Positions 1 to 9,325 are shown, counted from the stretch's first letter. The stretch: 27,560 nt of DNA from JAKFXL01 sp947085765 (GCA_947085765.1 CAMTXZ010000171.1:1-27560); one strand, 5' to 3'. Numbers and translations are program-made. The notes: a model not told the origin generated them from the sequence alone.

Positions 1-340
1 CCAACAGCACCACCCAGAACCCCCACTTGGTGAACCACTCTATGGCGGATTGAAACCGATCCCAGTAACCAAACTGATGCAGCCAAGGTTCTACGAGTTC
101 AAAGGCAAACATGCCCACCAGATAACCGAACACCCCGCCCAACACCGAGGCAGCTGTGGTAATTGCGGCATAACGCCATGCACGCTGGGGCTTTGCCAAG
201 GTCATGGGGGCCAGCATCACATCGGGAGGGATGGGGAAAAAGGATGACTCAGTAAAGCTCAACGCCGCTAAATACCAAACAGCATAACGGTGTTGAGCCC
301 AAAGCAGTGTCCGGTCATAAACAAGGGAGAAGAACTTCAT
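1..340 (-). CDS. yqaA: YqaA-family (DedA/VTT domain) inner-membrane protein, 3' end cut off by the window edge
   Basis: The first 113 codons are visible; the gene runs off the left edge. The product begins MKFFSLVYDRTLLWAQH and contains the stretch ESSFFPIPPDVMLAPM, the acidic and proline-rich N-terminal signature of the DedA/SNARE-associated (VTT) superfamily, followed by a hydrophobic, glycine-rich helix (ASVLGGVFGYLVGMFAF) at about residues 65-81. The ATG at 340-338 shares its A with the pcm stop (TGATG), which indicates translational coupling and fixes the start. The order surE-pcm-yqaA, usually followed by nlpD and rpoS, is a known gammaproteobacterial arrangement. Family members are multi-spanning membrane proteins linked to membrane homeostasis and lipid or ion handling; the specific role is not established. 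The family call is firm, the symbol less so, because several paralogous groups share the name. Confidence 0.82.
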   Translation of the reverse strand, partial: MKFFSLVYDRTLLWAQHRYAVWYLAALSFTESSFFPIPPDVMLAPMTLAKPQRAWRYAAITTAASVLGGVFGYLVGMFAFELVEPWLHQFGYWDRFQSAIEWFTKWGFWVVLL

Positions 341-1011
341 CAGCAGTTTCCAGATAGCAATGGCACAAAACTAACCTCTTCAATCACTACCCGTTCCAAC
401 CCTTTTTCTGTGCGTGTCACCAGATTCAACTGTTGTTTACCACTGGCGCCAACGGGAACGATCAACCGCCCCCCCTCGGCCAGTTGTGCCAACAGCACCT
501 CAGGTATCTCAGTGGGAGCTGCGGTTACAATGATGGCATCGAAGGGACCGTGCTCTTTCCAGCCCGAGTGACCATCATAATGTTTGAGTCGAACGTTATA
601 GAGTTTCAACTCACGCATGCGCTGCCGGGCACGGTTTAAAAGCGCGCCAATACGTTCGATGCTGAATACCTGCTCTACCAGCTGCGCCAGAATGGCTGCC
701 TGATAACCGGAACCGGTACCGATCTCCAGCACCTTGTCAGTCGGGCCACTCTCAAGCAGTAACTGGGTCATTCGGGCAACGATATAAGGTTGCGAGATGG
801 TCTGACCAAAGCCAATAGGCAGTGAGGTGTCATCATAGGCGCGACTCGCCAGCGCCTCATCAACAAATATATGACGCGGTGTATTCCTAATCACATCAAG
901 GACAGCACGATTGCTAATGCCGGCGTCACTCAAACGAGTGATCAAACGCTCACGGGTGCGCTGCGAGGTCATACCGATGCCGCGGAATTGGCTGACAGTC
1001 AAGTTACTCAA
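340..1011 (-). CDS. pcm: Protein-L-isoaspartate O-methyltransferase
   Basis: This enzyme transfers a methyl group from S-adenosylmethionine to isoaspartyl residues in aged proteins, starting their repair in the cytoplasm. The SAM-binding loop VLEIGTGSGYQ lies at about residues 94-104, preceded by the family motif LPIGFGQTISQPYIVARM; the DAIIVTAAP block and C-terminal FVPL are also typical. The longest frame opens with TTG at 1011, overlapping the end of surE by 8 nt, and a stop lies just upstream in frame. An internal ATG at 972 (MTSQRTRERL) gives 210 residues, closer to the roughly 208-211 of E. coli and Pseudomonas Pcm, so that start is at least as likely. A purine-rich AAAGGGG lies directly against the TTG, too close to be ideal for it. 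Pairing with surE suggests stationary-phase survival functions. Confidence 0.96.
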   Translation of the reverse strand: MSNLTVSQFRGIGMTSQRTRERLITRLSDAGISNRAVLDVIRNTPRHIFVDEALASRAYDDTSLPIGFGQTISQPYIVARMTQLLLESGPTDKVLEIGTGSGYQAAILAQLVEQVFSIERIGALLNRARQRMRELKLYNVRLKHYDGHSGWKEHGPFDAIIVTAAPTEIPEVLLAQLAEGGRLIVPVGASGKQQLNLVTRTEKGLERVVIEEVSFVPLLSGNC

Positions 1012-1753
1012 CCCCTTTCAGCCAATTCGCCACCTGCTCCAGGGCAGTGTAGCGGGTCAGGTCAATCTGTATTGGAGTGACCGATACCCGGTTATAACGA
1101 ACCGCATGAAAATCTGTGCCCGGCCCCGCATCCTGCTCCAGCCCGGCCGGCCCAATCCAATAAATATCGCGGCCACGTGGATCCATGGTTTTTATCACCG
1201 CCTCAGACTTGTGGCGTCGACCCAAACGGGTCGCCTCAAACCCTTCAAGCTGATCCCAGGGAACATTGGGCACATTGACGTTAAGAATAGTGTCAGCCGG
1301 CAGTGGATCACACTGCAACTGTTTGATCAGCATAATCGCAGCACGGGCAGCGGTCTCATAATGGATCAGATTCTCCCCCGACAATGAGACAGCAATGGCC
1401 GGATAACCGAGAAAACGTCCCTCTGTCGCGGCTGCCACAGTACCGGAATAGAGTACATCATCCCCCAGGTTGGCCCCGGCATTAATGCCGGCCACCACCA
1501 TGTCAGGGGCAAAATCGAGCAGGCCGGTGAGTGCAAGATGAACACAGTCTGTCGGCGTGCCATCAACAAAAGTCACTCCAGGAGTGACTTCGGTGGCGCG
1601 TATTGGGTATTCCAGCGTCAGTGAATTACTGGCGCCACTACGGTTACGCTCCGGCGCCACCACAGTGACCTCCGCGATGCCCCGTAACGCCTCAGCCAGG
1701 CAGCGTATGCCAGCGGCCTGATAACCATCATCATTACTAACCAGGATGCGCAT
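1004..1753 (-). CDS. surE: 5'/3'-nucleotidase SurE
   Basis: SurE is a metal-dependent phosphatase acting on nucleoside monophosphates, and in some species on exopolyphosphate, linked to stationary-phase and stress survival. The 249-residue product has the expected metal ligands: the N-terminal SNDDG with D8 and D9, S39 in the ERNRSGAS segment, and N91 in GINAGANLGDD. Length is normal for the family. The ATG at 1753 is preceded by AGAGG at good spacing. Its 3' end overlaps the pcm frame, as in many proteobacteria. It lies 47 bp beyond the nuoN stop, with no terminator hairpin visible in the gap, so some read-through from the nuo operon is possible, although in most genomes surE is not part of that operon. 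Confidence 0.97.
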   Translation of the reverse strand: MRILVSNDDGYQAAGIRCLAEALRGIAEVTVVAPERNRSGASNSLTLEYPIRATEVTPGVTFVDGTPTDCVHLALTGLLDFAPDMVVAGINAGANLGDDVLYSGTVAAATEGRFLGYPAIAVSLSGENLIHYETAARAAIMLIKQLQCDPLPADTILNVNVPNVPWDQLEGFEATRLGRRHKSEAVIKTMDPRGRDIYWIGPAGLEQDAGPGTDFHAVRYNRVSVTPIQIDLTRYTALEQVANWLKGVE

Positions 1754-1800
1754 CAGGTGCCTCTATAAACATGCAAACAGGTGCTACGTAGAACCAGTGG

Positions 1801-3234
1801 TTACATAACAACAATACACCACTGCATCAACGCAGCGGGGAAGATCCCCAGCGCCAGCATGCCCAGGCTATTGAGTGAAATAACGATGCGCATATCCATG
1901 CCAGCTTCAATCTTAGCGCTCTCTTGCGGTTTGTCGAAGTACATCGTTTTGATAATACGCAGGTAGTAGAAGGCGCCAATGACTGAGAAGATTACCGCAG
2001 TCACCGCCAACCAGACCATGTCAACCTGCACAATAGACTGCAATACCGAGAGCTTGGCATAAAAACCGACCGTTGGTGGCACACCCGCCATCGAGAACAT
2101 CAGGATCATCATCATCGCTGCCAACCACGGGCTGCGCTCATTGAGCCCCTTGAAGTCATCAATATTGTCTGCCTCAAAACCAGAGCGGCTGAGCACGATA
2201 ATCATACCAAACCCACCCATGCTCATCAGTGAATAGACCACCACATAGAACATCGAGGCTGAGTAACCATTCTCAGTTCCGGAGAGGATGCCCAGCAGGA
2301 TAAAACCGACGTGAGAGATAGTGGAATAGGCCAGCATACGTTTAATGTTGGTCTGGGCAATCGCGACCACGTTACCTATTACAATAGAGAGAATCGCCAA
2401 TACAACAAGCATCGACTGCCAATGGCTGTGCAGATCTCCCAACCCCTCCACCAATAGACGCATCACCATGGCAAAGGCCGCAATCTTAGGCGCAGCACCT
2501 ATATACATGGTCACCGAGGTAGGGGCGCCGTGATAAACATCAGGGATCCACATGTGGAACGGTACTGCACCAAGCTTAAATGCCATACCCACTACAGTAA
2601 ACGCCAGCCCTACCAGCAAAATAATATTGTCCGGATTCTGTGCCACTACACTGCTGATAGTCGCCAGATCAAGACTCGCCGCAACACCATAAAGCAGAGA
2701 CATACCATAAAGCAGCATGCCCGAAGCCAGCGCTCCCAGAACAAAATACTTCATCGCCGCTTCAGTAGAACTCAATGAGTCGCGCTGAAAAGCGACCATG
2801 GCATACAGCGACAGAGACAACAGCTCCAACCCCATGTAAAGCGTCAACATGCTATGGGCAGAGACCATTACCATCATGCCAAGCACGCCAAACAGGCCCA
2901 GCACAAAGTATTCACCCTTAAATAGACCACGTTGTTTGAGGTACTGGCGCGAGTAGATAAAAACCACTGCGGTGATCAGATAGATAAAGACCTTAAGCAC
3001 GTTGCCCATAGGGTCGCTGACAAAAGTGTCATTAAAGGTTAACACCCGAGCGTTTTCCGACAGGCTAATCGTCAGTATCATCGCCCCTACCAGGGTACCG
3101 ATTGCCAGCACAAAGGTGACTATACGGTCATTGTCTTTGATAAACAGATCAAATATCAAAATGACACACGCCATGGTCAGCACGAATATTTCGGGCATAG
3201 CTGGCACAAAATTCGGTATTTCAAAATTCACCAT
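1801..3234 (-). CDS. nuoN: NADH-quinone oxidoreductase subunit N (complex I antiporter-like subunit)
   Basis: NuoN is one of three antiporter-like subunits that form the proton-pumping arm of complex I in the inner membrane. The 477-residue product is hydrophobic throughout, with about 14 predicted helices. Conserved charged residues of the channel are visible: E137 in YMGLELLSLSLY, K220 in AFKLGAVPFHMW, and K250 in GAAPKIAAF. The signature FHMWIPDVYHGAPTSVT covers about residues 226-242. It is the last gene of the nuoA-N run, 37 bp after nuoM. The start is an ATG at 3234 with only a weak GAGA upstream, so its translation may depend on coupling to nuoM. The stop is TAA and no truncation is seen. 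Confidence 0.98.
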   Translation of the reverse strand: MVNFEIPNFVPAMPEIFVLTMACVILIFDLFIKDNDRIVTFVLAIGTLVGAMILTISLSENARVLTFNDTFVSDPMGNVLKVFIYLITAVVFIYSRQYLKQRGLFKGEYFVLGLFGVLGMMVMVSAHSMLTLYMGLELLSLSLYAMVAFQRDSLSSTEAAMKYFVLGALASGMLLYGMSLLYGVAASLDLATISSVVAQNPDNIILLVGLAFTVVGMAFKLGAVPFHMWIPDVYHGAPTSVTMYIGAAPKIAAFAMVMRLLVEGLGDLHSHWQSMLVVLAILSIVIGNVVAIAQTNIKRMLAYSTISHVGFILLGILSGTENGYSASMFYVVVYSLMSMGGFGMIIVLSRSGFEADNIDDFKGLNERSPWLAAMMMILMFSMAGVPPTVGFYAKLSVLQSIVQVDMVWLAVTAVIFSVIGAFYYLRIIKTMYFDKPQESAKIEAGMDMRIVISLNSLGMLALGIFPAALMQWCIVVM

Positions 3235-3271
3235 AACGATTTTTCTCTTAGCCTTCTGTGCTTTTGTTCTG

Positions 3272-4786
3272 TTACAGCTTGGATGTCACTGCTTGTTGCA
3301 GCAAATGTTCAACCGTCGGATGCATCACCTCGAGCAATGGTGCAGGCCAGATACCAAACAGCAGAATCAACATTGCCAGTGAACCCAATACCAGCGTCTC
3401 GCGGGCATTAATATCTTTGAGTGCTGCCACATTTTCGTTTTTAACTTCGCCAAAGACGACCCGTTTCACTAACCACAGACTATATGCCGCACCTAGAATC
3501 AGTGTTGTTGCCGCCAGAAAGGCGTACCAGAAGTTTGCCTGGAAGGCGCTGAGTATCACAAAAAACTCGCCTACAAAACCTGATGTTCCGGGCAATCCGG
3601 CGTTGGCCATGGCGAAAAAAACCATAAACGCTGCAAACCAGGGCATGGTATTCGCCACACCACCATAATCACTGATCCTGCGACTGTGCATACGGTCATA
3701 CAGCACACCAATACAGAGGAACATCGCACCGGAGATAAAGCCATGGGAGATCATCTGCACCATCGCCCCTTCCATACCTAATGCAGCGCCCGAGGTACTA
3801 CCCGTCTGCTGATAGATACCAAAGACCAGGAAGAAACCAAGCGTCACAAAACCCATATGAGAGATTGATGAATAGGCCACCAGCTTTTTCATATCCTCCT
3901 GCACCAGCGCCACCAGTCCAATGTAAACCACTGCCACCAACGACATCGTGATCACCAGCCAGTCGAGTTCGCTGCTGGCATCGGGAGTGATTGGCAACAT
4001 AAAACGCAGGAAGCCATAAGCCCCCAGTTTCAACATGATAGCCGCCAGGATTACAGAGCCTCCAGTAGGTGCTTCAACGTGGGCATCAGGCAGCCAGGTG
4101 TGTACTGGCCACATTGGCACCTTAACCGCAAAGGCAATCAGGAACGATAAGAAGATCAGGATCTGGGCAGTCAGTCCAAGCTGTACTGCCTGGAAATCCA
4201 GGATCGAGAAGTTACCAGTCTGGAAATAGAGGTAAATCAAGGCAATCAGCAGGAATACCGAACCAAAAAATGTGTAGAGGAAAAATTTGATGGTGGCATA
4301 AACACGCCGCACACCACCCCAGATCCCAATCACCAGGAACATCGGAATCAGCATCCCTTCCCAGAACACATAGAAAAGCACCGCATCCAGCGCTGCAAAA
4401 ACGCCGTTCATCATGCCTTCCATAATCAGAAAACAGGCCATGTACTGAGCGGTTTTATGGTCAATCACTTCCCACGCTGCAATCACCACCAGAATGGTTG
4501 TAAAGGTAGTGAGCAGAATCAGCGGCATGGAGACACCATCTATCCCGACGTGATAGAAGACATTAAACGCAGGTATCCATGAGACATGCTCAACAAACTG
4601 CATCTCATGAGTGGAAAGGTTAAAGCCGGTATAAAGTGGAATTGATACCACAAAGGCAACAATTGCCCACGCCAATGATGACCAGCGTACTAAACTCTTA
4701 TTGCCGGTGGCACCTAGCGCCAATACCATCAGACCGCCAATAATAGGCAGCCAGATAACTAAACTGAGGAGCGGTAAATCTGACAT
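3272..4786 (-). CDS. nuoM: NADH-quinone oxidoreductase subunit M (complex I antiporter-like subunit)
   Basis: NuoM is the middle antiporter-like subunit of the complex I membrane arm. The 504-residue product shows the family's key charged positions: E143 in FWEGMLIPMF, K222 in FAVKVPMWPVHTWLPDAH, and K253 in AIMLKLGAYGF, matching E. coli E144, K234 and K265. The block WPVHTWLPDAHVEAPTGGS is diagnostic. It sits between nuoL (20 bp upstream) and nuoN (37 bp downstream). The ATG at 4786 follows AGGG at a spacing of about 10 nt. Length is normal and no interruption is present. Confidence 0.98.
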   Translation of the reverse strand: MSDLPLLSLVIWLPIIGGLMVLALGATGNKSLVRWSSLAWAIVAFVVSIPLYTGFNLSTHEMQFVEHVSWIPAFNVFYHVGIDGVSMPLILLTTFTTILVVIAAWEVIDHKTAQYMACFLIMEGMMNGVFAALDAVLFYVFWEGMLIPMFLVIGIWGGVRRVYATIKFFLYTFFGSVFLLIALIYLYFQTGNFSILDFQAVQLGLTAQILIFLSFLIAFAVKVPMWPVHTWLPDAHVEAPTGGSVILAAIMLKLGAYGFLRFMLPITPDASSELDWLVITMSLVAVVYIGLVALVQEDMKKLVAYSSISHMGFVTLGFFLVFGIYQQTGSTSGAALGMEGAMVQMISHGFISGAMFLCIGVLYDRMHSRRISDYGGVANTMPWFAAFMVFFAMANAGLPGTSGFVGEFFVILSAFQANFWYAFLAATTLILGAAYSLWLVKRVVFGEVKNENVAALKDINARETLVLGSLAMLILLFGIWPAPLLEVMHPTVEHLLQQAVTSKL

Positions 4787-4806
4787 TCAATCCAATCCCT
4801 TTATTC

Positions 4807-6762
4807 TTATGCGTAGGCCAGCAGCCAACTCATCAATACCAGCAAGCCAATAATCATCGCAAAGGCGTAATGGTAGAGATAGCCTGTTTGCAGATTGCGG
4901 AGCCTACCGGCCACTCGGCCAATTAGATTGGCAGTACCATTGACCATAATTCCATCAATACCTTTTACATCACCCACCTGCCAGAAAAAATTACCGGCCT
5001 TAAGGCTGCCCATCGCAAAAACAGCGGCATTGAACTTATCAAAAAAGTAAGCATTGTCGAGGACATTGTAGATCCCCTCAAAACGGGCCTTGAGCTTCGC
5101 TGGCAGTTCTGGCCGTTTCATGTAGAGATACCAGGCAGTGAAAACACCTGCCATTGCCAGCCAAAACGGTGGCGCCATCACTCCATGTACAACAAAGTTC
5201 ACAACACCCGTGTAATGTTCTCCCAGACGGGCCAATACATCATTATTTTCACTGACAAAGATGGTACTGCCAAAGTAGTCGCCAAACAGCAGTGGACCAA
5301 CAGCCATCGCGCCTATCACCACAGATGGGATCGCCAACAGTATCAAGGGCAGTGTTATCACCGCCGGTGATTCGTGCAGATGCTCCTGGGTATGATGATC
5401 CATCCGCTCTTTACCATGGAACACCAGGAAGAACATTCGGAAGCTATACAGTGCTGTGACAAACACACCGATTAATACCGACACATAAGCAAATGTCGCC
5501 GCTGGATTATCTGAAGCATGCACCGCTTCGATAATGGCATCCTTTGAAAAGAAACCAGAGAAGCCGGGAAAACCAATCAGCGCCAGAGAGCCGATCAACA
5601 TACACCAGTAGGTGATCGGCATGTATTTCTTCAAACCACCCATTTTACGAATGTCTTGTTCATGATGCATCGCCACAATCACCGAACCCGCCGCCAGGAA
5701 CAGCAGCGCCTTAAAGAAGGCGTGAGTCATCAGATGAAAAATACCTGCTGCATAGGCCGAGGCTCCCAGTGCAACCGTCATATAACCGAGCTGTGACAGC
5801 GTCGAATAGGCAATCACACGTTTGATGTCGTTCTGAATCAGGCCAAGGAAGCCCATAAACAAGGCTGTGATAGCACCAATCACCAGTACAACACTCAAGG
5901 CAGTTGTTGACAACTCAAACAGCGGCGACATACGTGCCACCATATAGATACCTGCGGTCACCATGGTGGCCGCATGAATCAATGCAGAAATAGGGGTCGG
6001 ACCTTCCATTGAGTCCGGCAACCAGACATGCAATGGAACCTGTGCTGATTTACCCATGGCGCCAATAAAGAGCAGGATGCAGATAACCGTCATCAACGAC
6101 CAGTCCACTCCAGGTATGAGTTGAATGGTCAACCCCGCCATATCGGGTGCGGCCTTAAATACATCTGCATAGTCAAGGCTATTGAAATACATCAATACCG
6201 CAGCTATCCCAAGCAGAAAACCAAAGTCACCCACACGGTTAACAAGAAACGCCTTCATGTTGGCGTAGATGGCTGTCTCTTTTTTATACCAAAAACCGAT
6301 CAGAAGATAAGAGACCAAGCCAACCGCTTCCCAACCAAAAAAGAGCTGCATGAAATTGTTGGCCATCACCAGCATTAACATCGAGAAGGTGAAGAGTGAA
6401 ATATAGCTAAAGAAACGTTGATAGCCTGGATCATCACGCATATAACCAACGGTATAAATATGCACCATCAGTGAAACAAACGTCACTACCATCATCATAG
6501 TGGCCGTCAGTTCGTCGACCAGAAAGCCCACTTCAAAAGAGATGCCGTCACTCACTGCCCAGCTATAGACAGTTGCGTTATAGATATCACCGTTGTTAAG
6601 AATAATATTATTAAAAACAAAAGCTGAAAGGCCAAAGGCAATTGCCACGCCAATGATGGTTACCCAATGGGCGCCGCTGCGACCCACCTGTTTACCAAAC
6701 AGACCGGCGATGATCGCACCAATCAGGGGGGCCAAGACAATTCCGAGATAGATATTTTCCAT
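4807..6762 (-). CDS. nuoL: NADH-quinone oxidoreductase subunit L (distal antiporter-like subunit)
   Basis: NuoL is the largest membrane subunit of complex I; it carries the distal proton channel and the long lateral helix that ties the antiporter subunits together. At 651 residues it has the full family length. Visible functional residues include E145 in FFGWEAVGLVSYLL and K238 in GAMGKSAQVPLHVWLPDSM, followed by H245 and D250; GPTPISALIHAATMVTAG is the diagnostic core. The C-terminal region after about residue 530 fits the lateral helix and terminal anchor. It starts 12 bp after the nuoK stop and is in the same reading frame as nuoK, with no other stop between them. Confidence 0.98.
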   Translation of the reverse strand: MENIYLGIVLAPLIGAIIAGLFGKQVGRSGAHWVTIIGVAIAFGLSAFVFNNIILNNGDIYNATVYSWAVSDGISFEVGFLVDELTATMMMVVTFVSLMVHIYTVGYMRDDPGYQRFFSYISLFTFSMLMLVMANNFMQLFFGWEAVGLVSYLLIGFWYKKETAIYANMKAFLVNRVGDFGFLLGIAAVLMYFNSLDYADVFKAAPDMAGLTIQLIPGVDWSLMTVICILLFIGAMGKSAQVPLHVWLPDSMEGPTPISALIHAATMVTAGIYMVARMSPLFELSTTALSVVLVIGAITALFMGFLGLIQNDIKRVIAYSTLSQLGYMTVALGASAYAAGIFHLMTHAFFKALLFLAAGSVIVAMHHEQDIRKMGGLKKYMPITYWCMLIGSLALIGFPGFSGFFSKDAIIEAVHASDNPAATFAYVSVLIGVFVTALYSFRMFFLVFHGKERMDHHTQEHLHESPAVITLPLILLAIPSVVIGAMAVGPLLFGDYFGSTIFVSENNDVLARLGEHYTGVVNFVVHGVMAPPFWLAMAGVFTAWYLYMKRPELPAKLKARFEGIYNVLDNAYFFDKFNAAVFAMGSLKAGNFFWQVGDVKGIDGIMVNGTANLIGRVAGRLRNLQTGYLYHYAFAMIIGLLVLMSWLLAYA

Positions 6763-6774
6763 AATTATTCTGCC

Positions 6775-7080
6775 CTATCCCTTCAACGTATCGAGTTTTT
6801 CTACATTGATAGTGCGGCGGTTACGGAACCACACCACCAAAATTGCCAGGCCAATCGCCGCTTCGGCCGCAGCCACAGTCAGTATAAAGAAAACAAACAC
6901 CTGCCCCGAAAGGTCACTCAAGAAATAGGAGAAGGCAACAAAGTTCATATTGACAGCCAAGAGCATCAACTCAATCGCCATCAGTAAGACAATGACATTT
7001 TTTCTATTCAGAAAAATGCCAGCCACGCCTATACAAAAGAGGATGGCGCCCAGCGCCAAAAAATGTGACAGTGAAATCAT
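6775..7080 (-). CDS. nuoK: NADH-quinone oxidoreductase subunit K
   Basis: NuoK is a small three-helix membrane subunit, homologous to MrpC, lying between NuoH/J/A and the antiporter-like subunits of complex I. The 101-residue product has two buried glutamates needed for proton transfer in the family: E37 in LMAIELMLLAVN and E73 in VAAAEAAIGLAI. Length matches the usual 100-101 residues, so the TAG stop at 6775-6777 is a true terminator. That matters when judging the in-frame TAG in nuoG. The gene lies 33 bp after nuoJ and 12 bp before nuoL. Confidence 0.98.
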   Translation of the reverse strand: MISLSHFLALGAILFCIGVAGIFLNRKNVIVLLMAIELMLLAVNMNFVAFSYFLSDLSGQVFVFFILTVAAAEAAIGLAILVVWFRNRRTINVEKLDTLKG

Positions 7081-7113
7081 GCTTCCCTATAACCCCAGTC
7101 TGGTGTGATCCGC

Positions 7114-7728
7114 TTATTCAGCGGAACCACTATTATTTTTTTCGGCCGCCATCTTTACGATGCGGACACGGTCATTACGACGAACAGCCACCTGTTTGCT
7201 GATGTCCTGGAATTTAGTATTGGGGCGCCGACGCAGGGTTAGAGTAATAGCCGCAATAATTGCAACCAACAAAACTACCGCCGCCAACTCAAAAGCGTAG
7301 ACATATTCCGTGTAAAGCACACGACCCAACTCTTTGGTATTACTGTAATCAGCAGCATGACGCACTGGCGCAGGCATCTGTTCAAGGCCGAACTCTTTCC
7401 TGCCCACAACGGCTATCAGTTCAAAAACCACGATCAGCGCCACCGGCACACCTACGTACGCATTTTTGACAAAGCCTTCGCGCAGTACCGAGATATTGAT
7501 ATCAAGCATCATTACCACAAACAGGAACAGCACCATCACCGCACCGACATAGACCAGCACCAGGGTGATAGCGAGAAACTCTGCCTCCAACATCAACCAG
7601 ATAGCTGCGCTGGTAAAAAAAGCCAGTACCAGAAACAGCACTGCATGCACCGGATTACGCACAGTAATAACCGCTAACGACGATGCTATCAGCACCGCGG
7701 AAAAGAGATAAAAAATTATTGATTCCAT
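7114..7728 (-). CDS. nuoJ: NADH-quinone oxidoreductase subunit J
   Basis: NuoJ is a five-helix membrane subunit whose third helix, with its pi-bulge, is thought to couple quinone reduction to proton movement. The 204-residue product has hydrophobic helices near residues 5-22, 28-48, 55-76, 91-110 and 143-165, including the conserved LVYVGAVMVLFLFVVMMLDI. The C-terminal tail beyond about residue 166 is hydrophilic and basic, then ends in a short acidic/serine stretch; it is probably cytoplasmic. It is placed between nuoI (14 bp) and nuoK (33 bp), the standard order. The ATG start and TAA stop are unambiguous. Confidence 0.97.
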   Translation of the reverse strand: MESIIFYLFSAVLIASSLAVITVRNPVHAVLFLVLAFFTSAAIWLMLEAEFLAITLVLVYVGAVMVLFLFVVMMLDINISVLREGFVKNAYVGVPVALIVVFELIAVVGRKEFGLEQMPAPVRHAADYSNTKELGRVLYTEYVYAFELAAVVLLVAIIAAITLTLRRRPNTKFQDISKQVAVRRNDRVRIVKMAAEKNNSGSAE

Positions 7729-7742
7729 ATCGTATCGCTCGC

Positions 7743-8231
7743 TTAACGGTAGGGTGCGTCTTCGGCCCGGTCTGCCGCAATCTGCGACTCAAGACGGTCA
7801 CCCACAACCAATAACTTATCTTTGGTCATAATCTGCTCACCACGCTTTTCGAAGTGGTACTCAAATTCGCGGGTCTCAACAATTGCATCCACGGGGCACG
7901 CCTCTTCACACAAACCACAATAAACACATTTAAAAAGATCAATATCGTAACGGGTGGTACGACGTGTGCCGTCATCACGCTGATCAGATTCAATAGTGAT
8001 TGCCAGTGCCGGGCAGGTCGCTTCACACAACTTGCAGGCAATACAACGCTCTTCACCATTTGGATAACGACGTAATGCATGCAGGCCACGAAAACGCGCC
8101 GATTGCGGCGTCTTCTCTTCCGGATACTGAACCGTAATCTTTCTGGCGAAGAAATATTTGCCGGTCAGCTTCAGACCTAGCAATAACTCCCACAACATAA
8201 AACTTTTAACGTAATGGCGCATCATACTCAT
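7743..8231 (-). CDS. nuoI: NADH-quinone oxidoreductase subunit I (two [4Fe-4S] clusters N6a/N6b)
   Basis: NuoI carries clusters N6a and N6b, which pass electrons from NuoG to the terminal cluster N2 in NuoB. Two ferredoxin motifs are intact: C63, C66, C69, C73 (CIACKLCEATCP) and C102, C105, C108, C112 (CVYCGLCEEACP). The N-terminal amphipathic segment anchors it to the membrane. At 162 residues it has the short form typical of beta- and many gammaproteobacteria, lacking the extended C-terminus of the E. coli protein (about 180). Two further Met codons at positions 3 and 4 leave the exact start slightly open. It lies 17 bp after nuoH. Confidence 0.98.
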   Translation of the reverse strand: MSMMRHYVKSFMLWELLLGLKLTGKYFFARKITVQYPEEKTPQSARFRGLHALRRYPNGEERCIACKLCEATCPALAITIESDQRDDGTRRTTRYDIDLFKCVYCGLCEEACPVDAIVETREFEYHFEKRGEQIMTKDKLLVVGDRLESQIAADRAEDAPYR

Positions 8232-8248
8232 GTTAGGTCGCTCCTTAC

Positions 8249-9301
8249 TTAATCGAACCAGGGACCAACGTGACCCATAATGAAGAGGCCCACCACCACT
8301 ATCCAGACAATAGTCACAGGTATAAAGACCTTCCAGCCCAAACGCATGATCTGGTCATAACGATAACGGGGGAAAGTTGCCCGGAACCACAAAAACAGAA
8401 ACAGAAAAATCGCTGTTTTAAGTAGCAGCCAGACGATACCAGGAACCCAGGAGAATAGTGCACCAAGCACGGGGATCCCTTCAAAGGGTGATAGCCAACC
8501 GCCCATGAACATAATGGATGTCAGCACCGCAATCAGAATCATGTTGGCATACTCAGCCAGGAAGAATACGGCAAAAGTCATGCCCGAATATTCAACATGA
8601 AAGCCAGCCACAATTTCAGACTCGCCTTCAGCCACGTCAAATGGTGCGCGGTTGGTCTCGGCAACACCCGATATGAAATAGACTACAAACAGCGGCAACA
8701 GCGGCAACATAAACCAGTTAACAAACCCCCACTCCCCTTTCTGCGCCAGCACTATCTCTTGCAAGTTGAGACTGCCCGCCGCCATCAATACACCGACCAG
8801 GGCAAAACCCATGGCAATTTCATACGACACAACCTGTGCAGAAGAGCGCATCGCTCCTAGAAACGCGTATTTGGAGTTAGAGGACCAGCCCGCAATAATG
8901 ACCCCGTAGACACCCATGGAGGTCATCGCCAAAATATAGAGCAGACCCGCATCCACGTTGGCCAATACCATACCCTCGTCAAAAGGGATAACAGCCCAGG
9001 CAGCCAATGCTGGTCCCAGCGTAAGAATCGGCCCCAGAATAAAAAGTATTCGATTGGAGTTGGTCGGGATGATGATCTCTTTGAGCGCCAACTTCAGACC
9101 ATCGGCAATCGGTTGCAGCAACCCTCGAGGACCTACACGATTTGGCCCAATACGTACCTGTATATAACCAATCACCTTACGCTCAGCGAGCGTGAGGTAG
9201 GCAACCGACAACATGATCGGCACCACAATGGCTACAATTTTGAGAACTATCTGCAACAGCTCAGGGAGCTGGTTCCATAGTGTCAGCAAAGCATCAATCA
9301 T
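8249..9301 (-). CDS. nuoH: NADH-quinone oxidoreductase subunit H (quinone-site membrane subunit)
   Basis: NuoH forms the membrane side of the quinone chamber at the junction of the peripheral and membrane arms. The 350-residue product shows the signatures GYIQVRIGPNRVGP (about residues 45-58) followed by LLQPIADGLKLALKE, the acidic loop ETNRAPFDVAEGESE (about 217-231) with the charged residues proposed to couple redox change to proton pumping, and WFRATFPRYRYDQIMRLGWK near the C-terminus. About eight membrane helices are expected. It lies between nuoG (24 bp) and nuoI (17 bp). If translation of nuoG stops early, Rho-dependent polarity could lower expression of this and the following genes. 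Confidence 0.98.
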   Translation of the reverse strand: MIDALLTLWNQLPELLQIVLKIVAIVVPIMLSVAYLTLAERKVIGYIQVRIGPNRVGPRGLLQPIADGLKLALKEIIIPTNSNRILFILGPILTLGPALAAWAVIPFDEGMVLANVDAGLLYILAMTSMGVYGVIIAGWSSNSKYAFLGAMRSSAQVVSYEIAMGFALVGVLMAAGSLNLQEIVLAQKGEWGFVNWFMLPLLPLFVVYFISGVAETNRAPFDVAEGESEIVAGFHVEYSGMTFAVFFLAEYANMILIAVLTSIMFMGGWLSPFEGIPVLGALFSWVPGIVWLLLKTAIFLFLFLWFRATFPRYRYDQIMRLGWKVFIPVTIVWIVVVGLFIMGHVGPWFD

Positions 9302-9325
9302 TCTTCTTTTCTCGTCTTCGCTTTT

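Noticed and set aside
1754..1800. Possible terminator between nuoN and surE
   Set aside because: Only a short ctacgtag palindrome is present; no stem with T-run.
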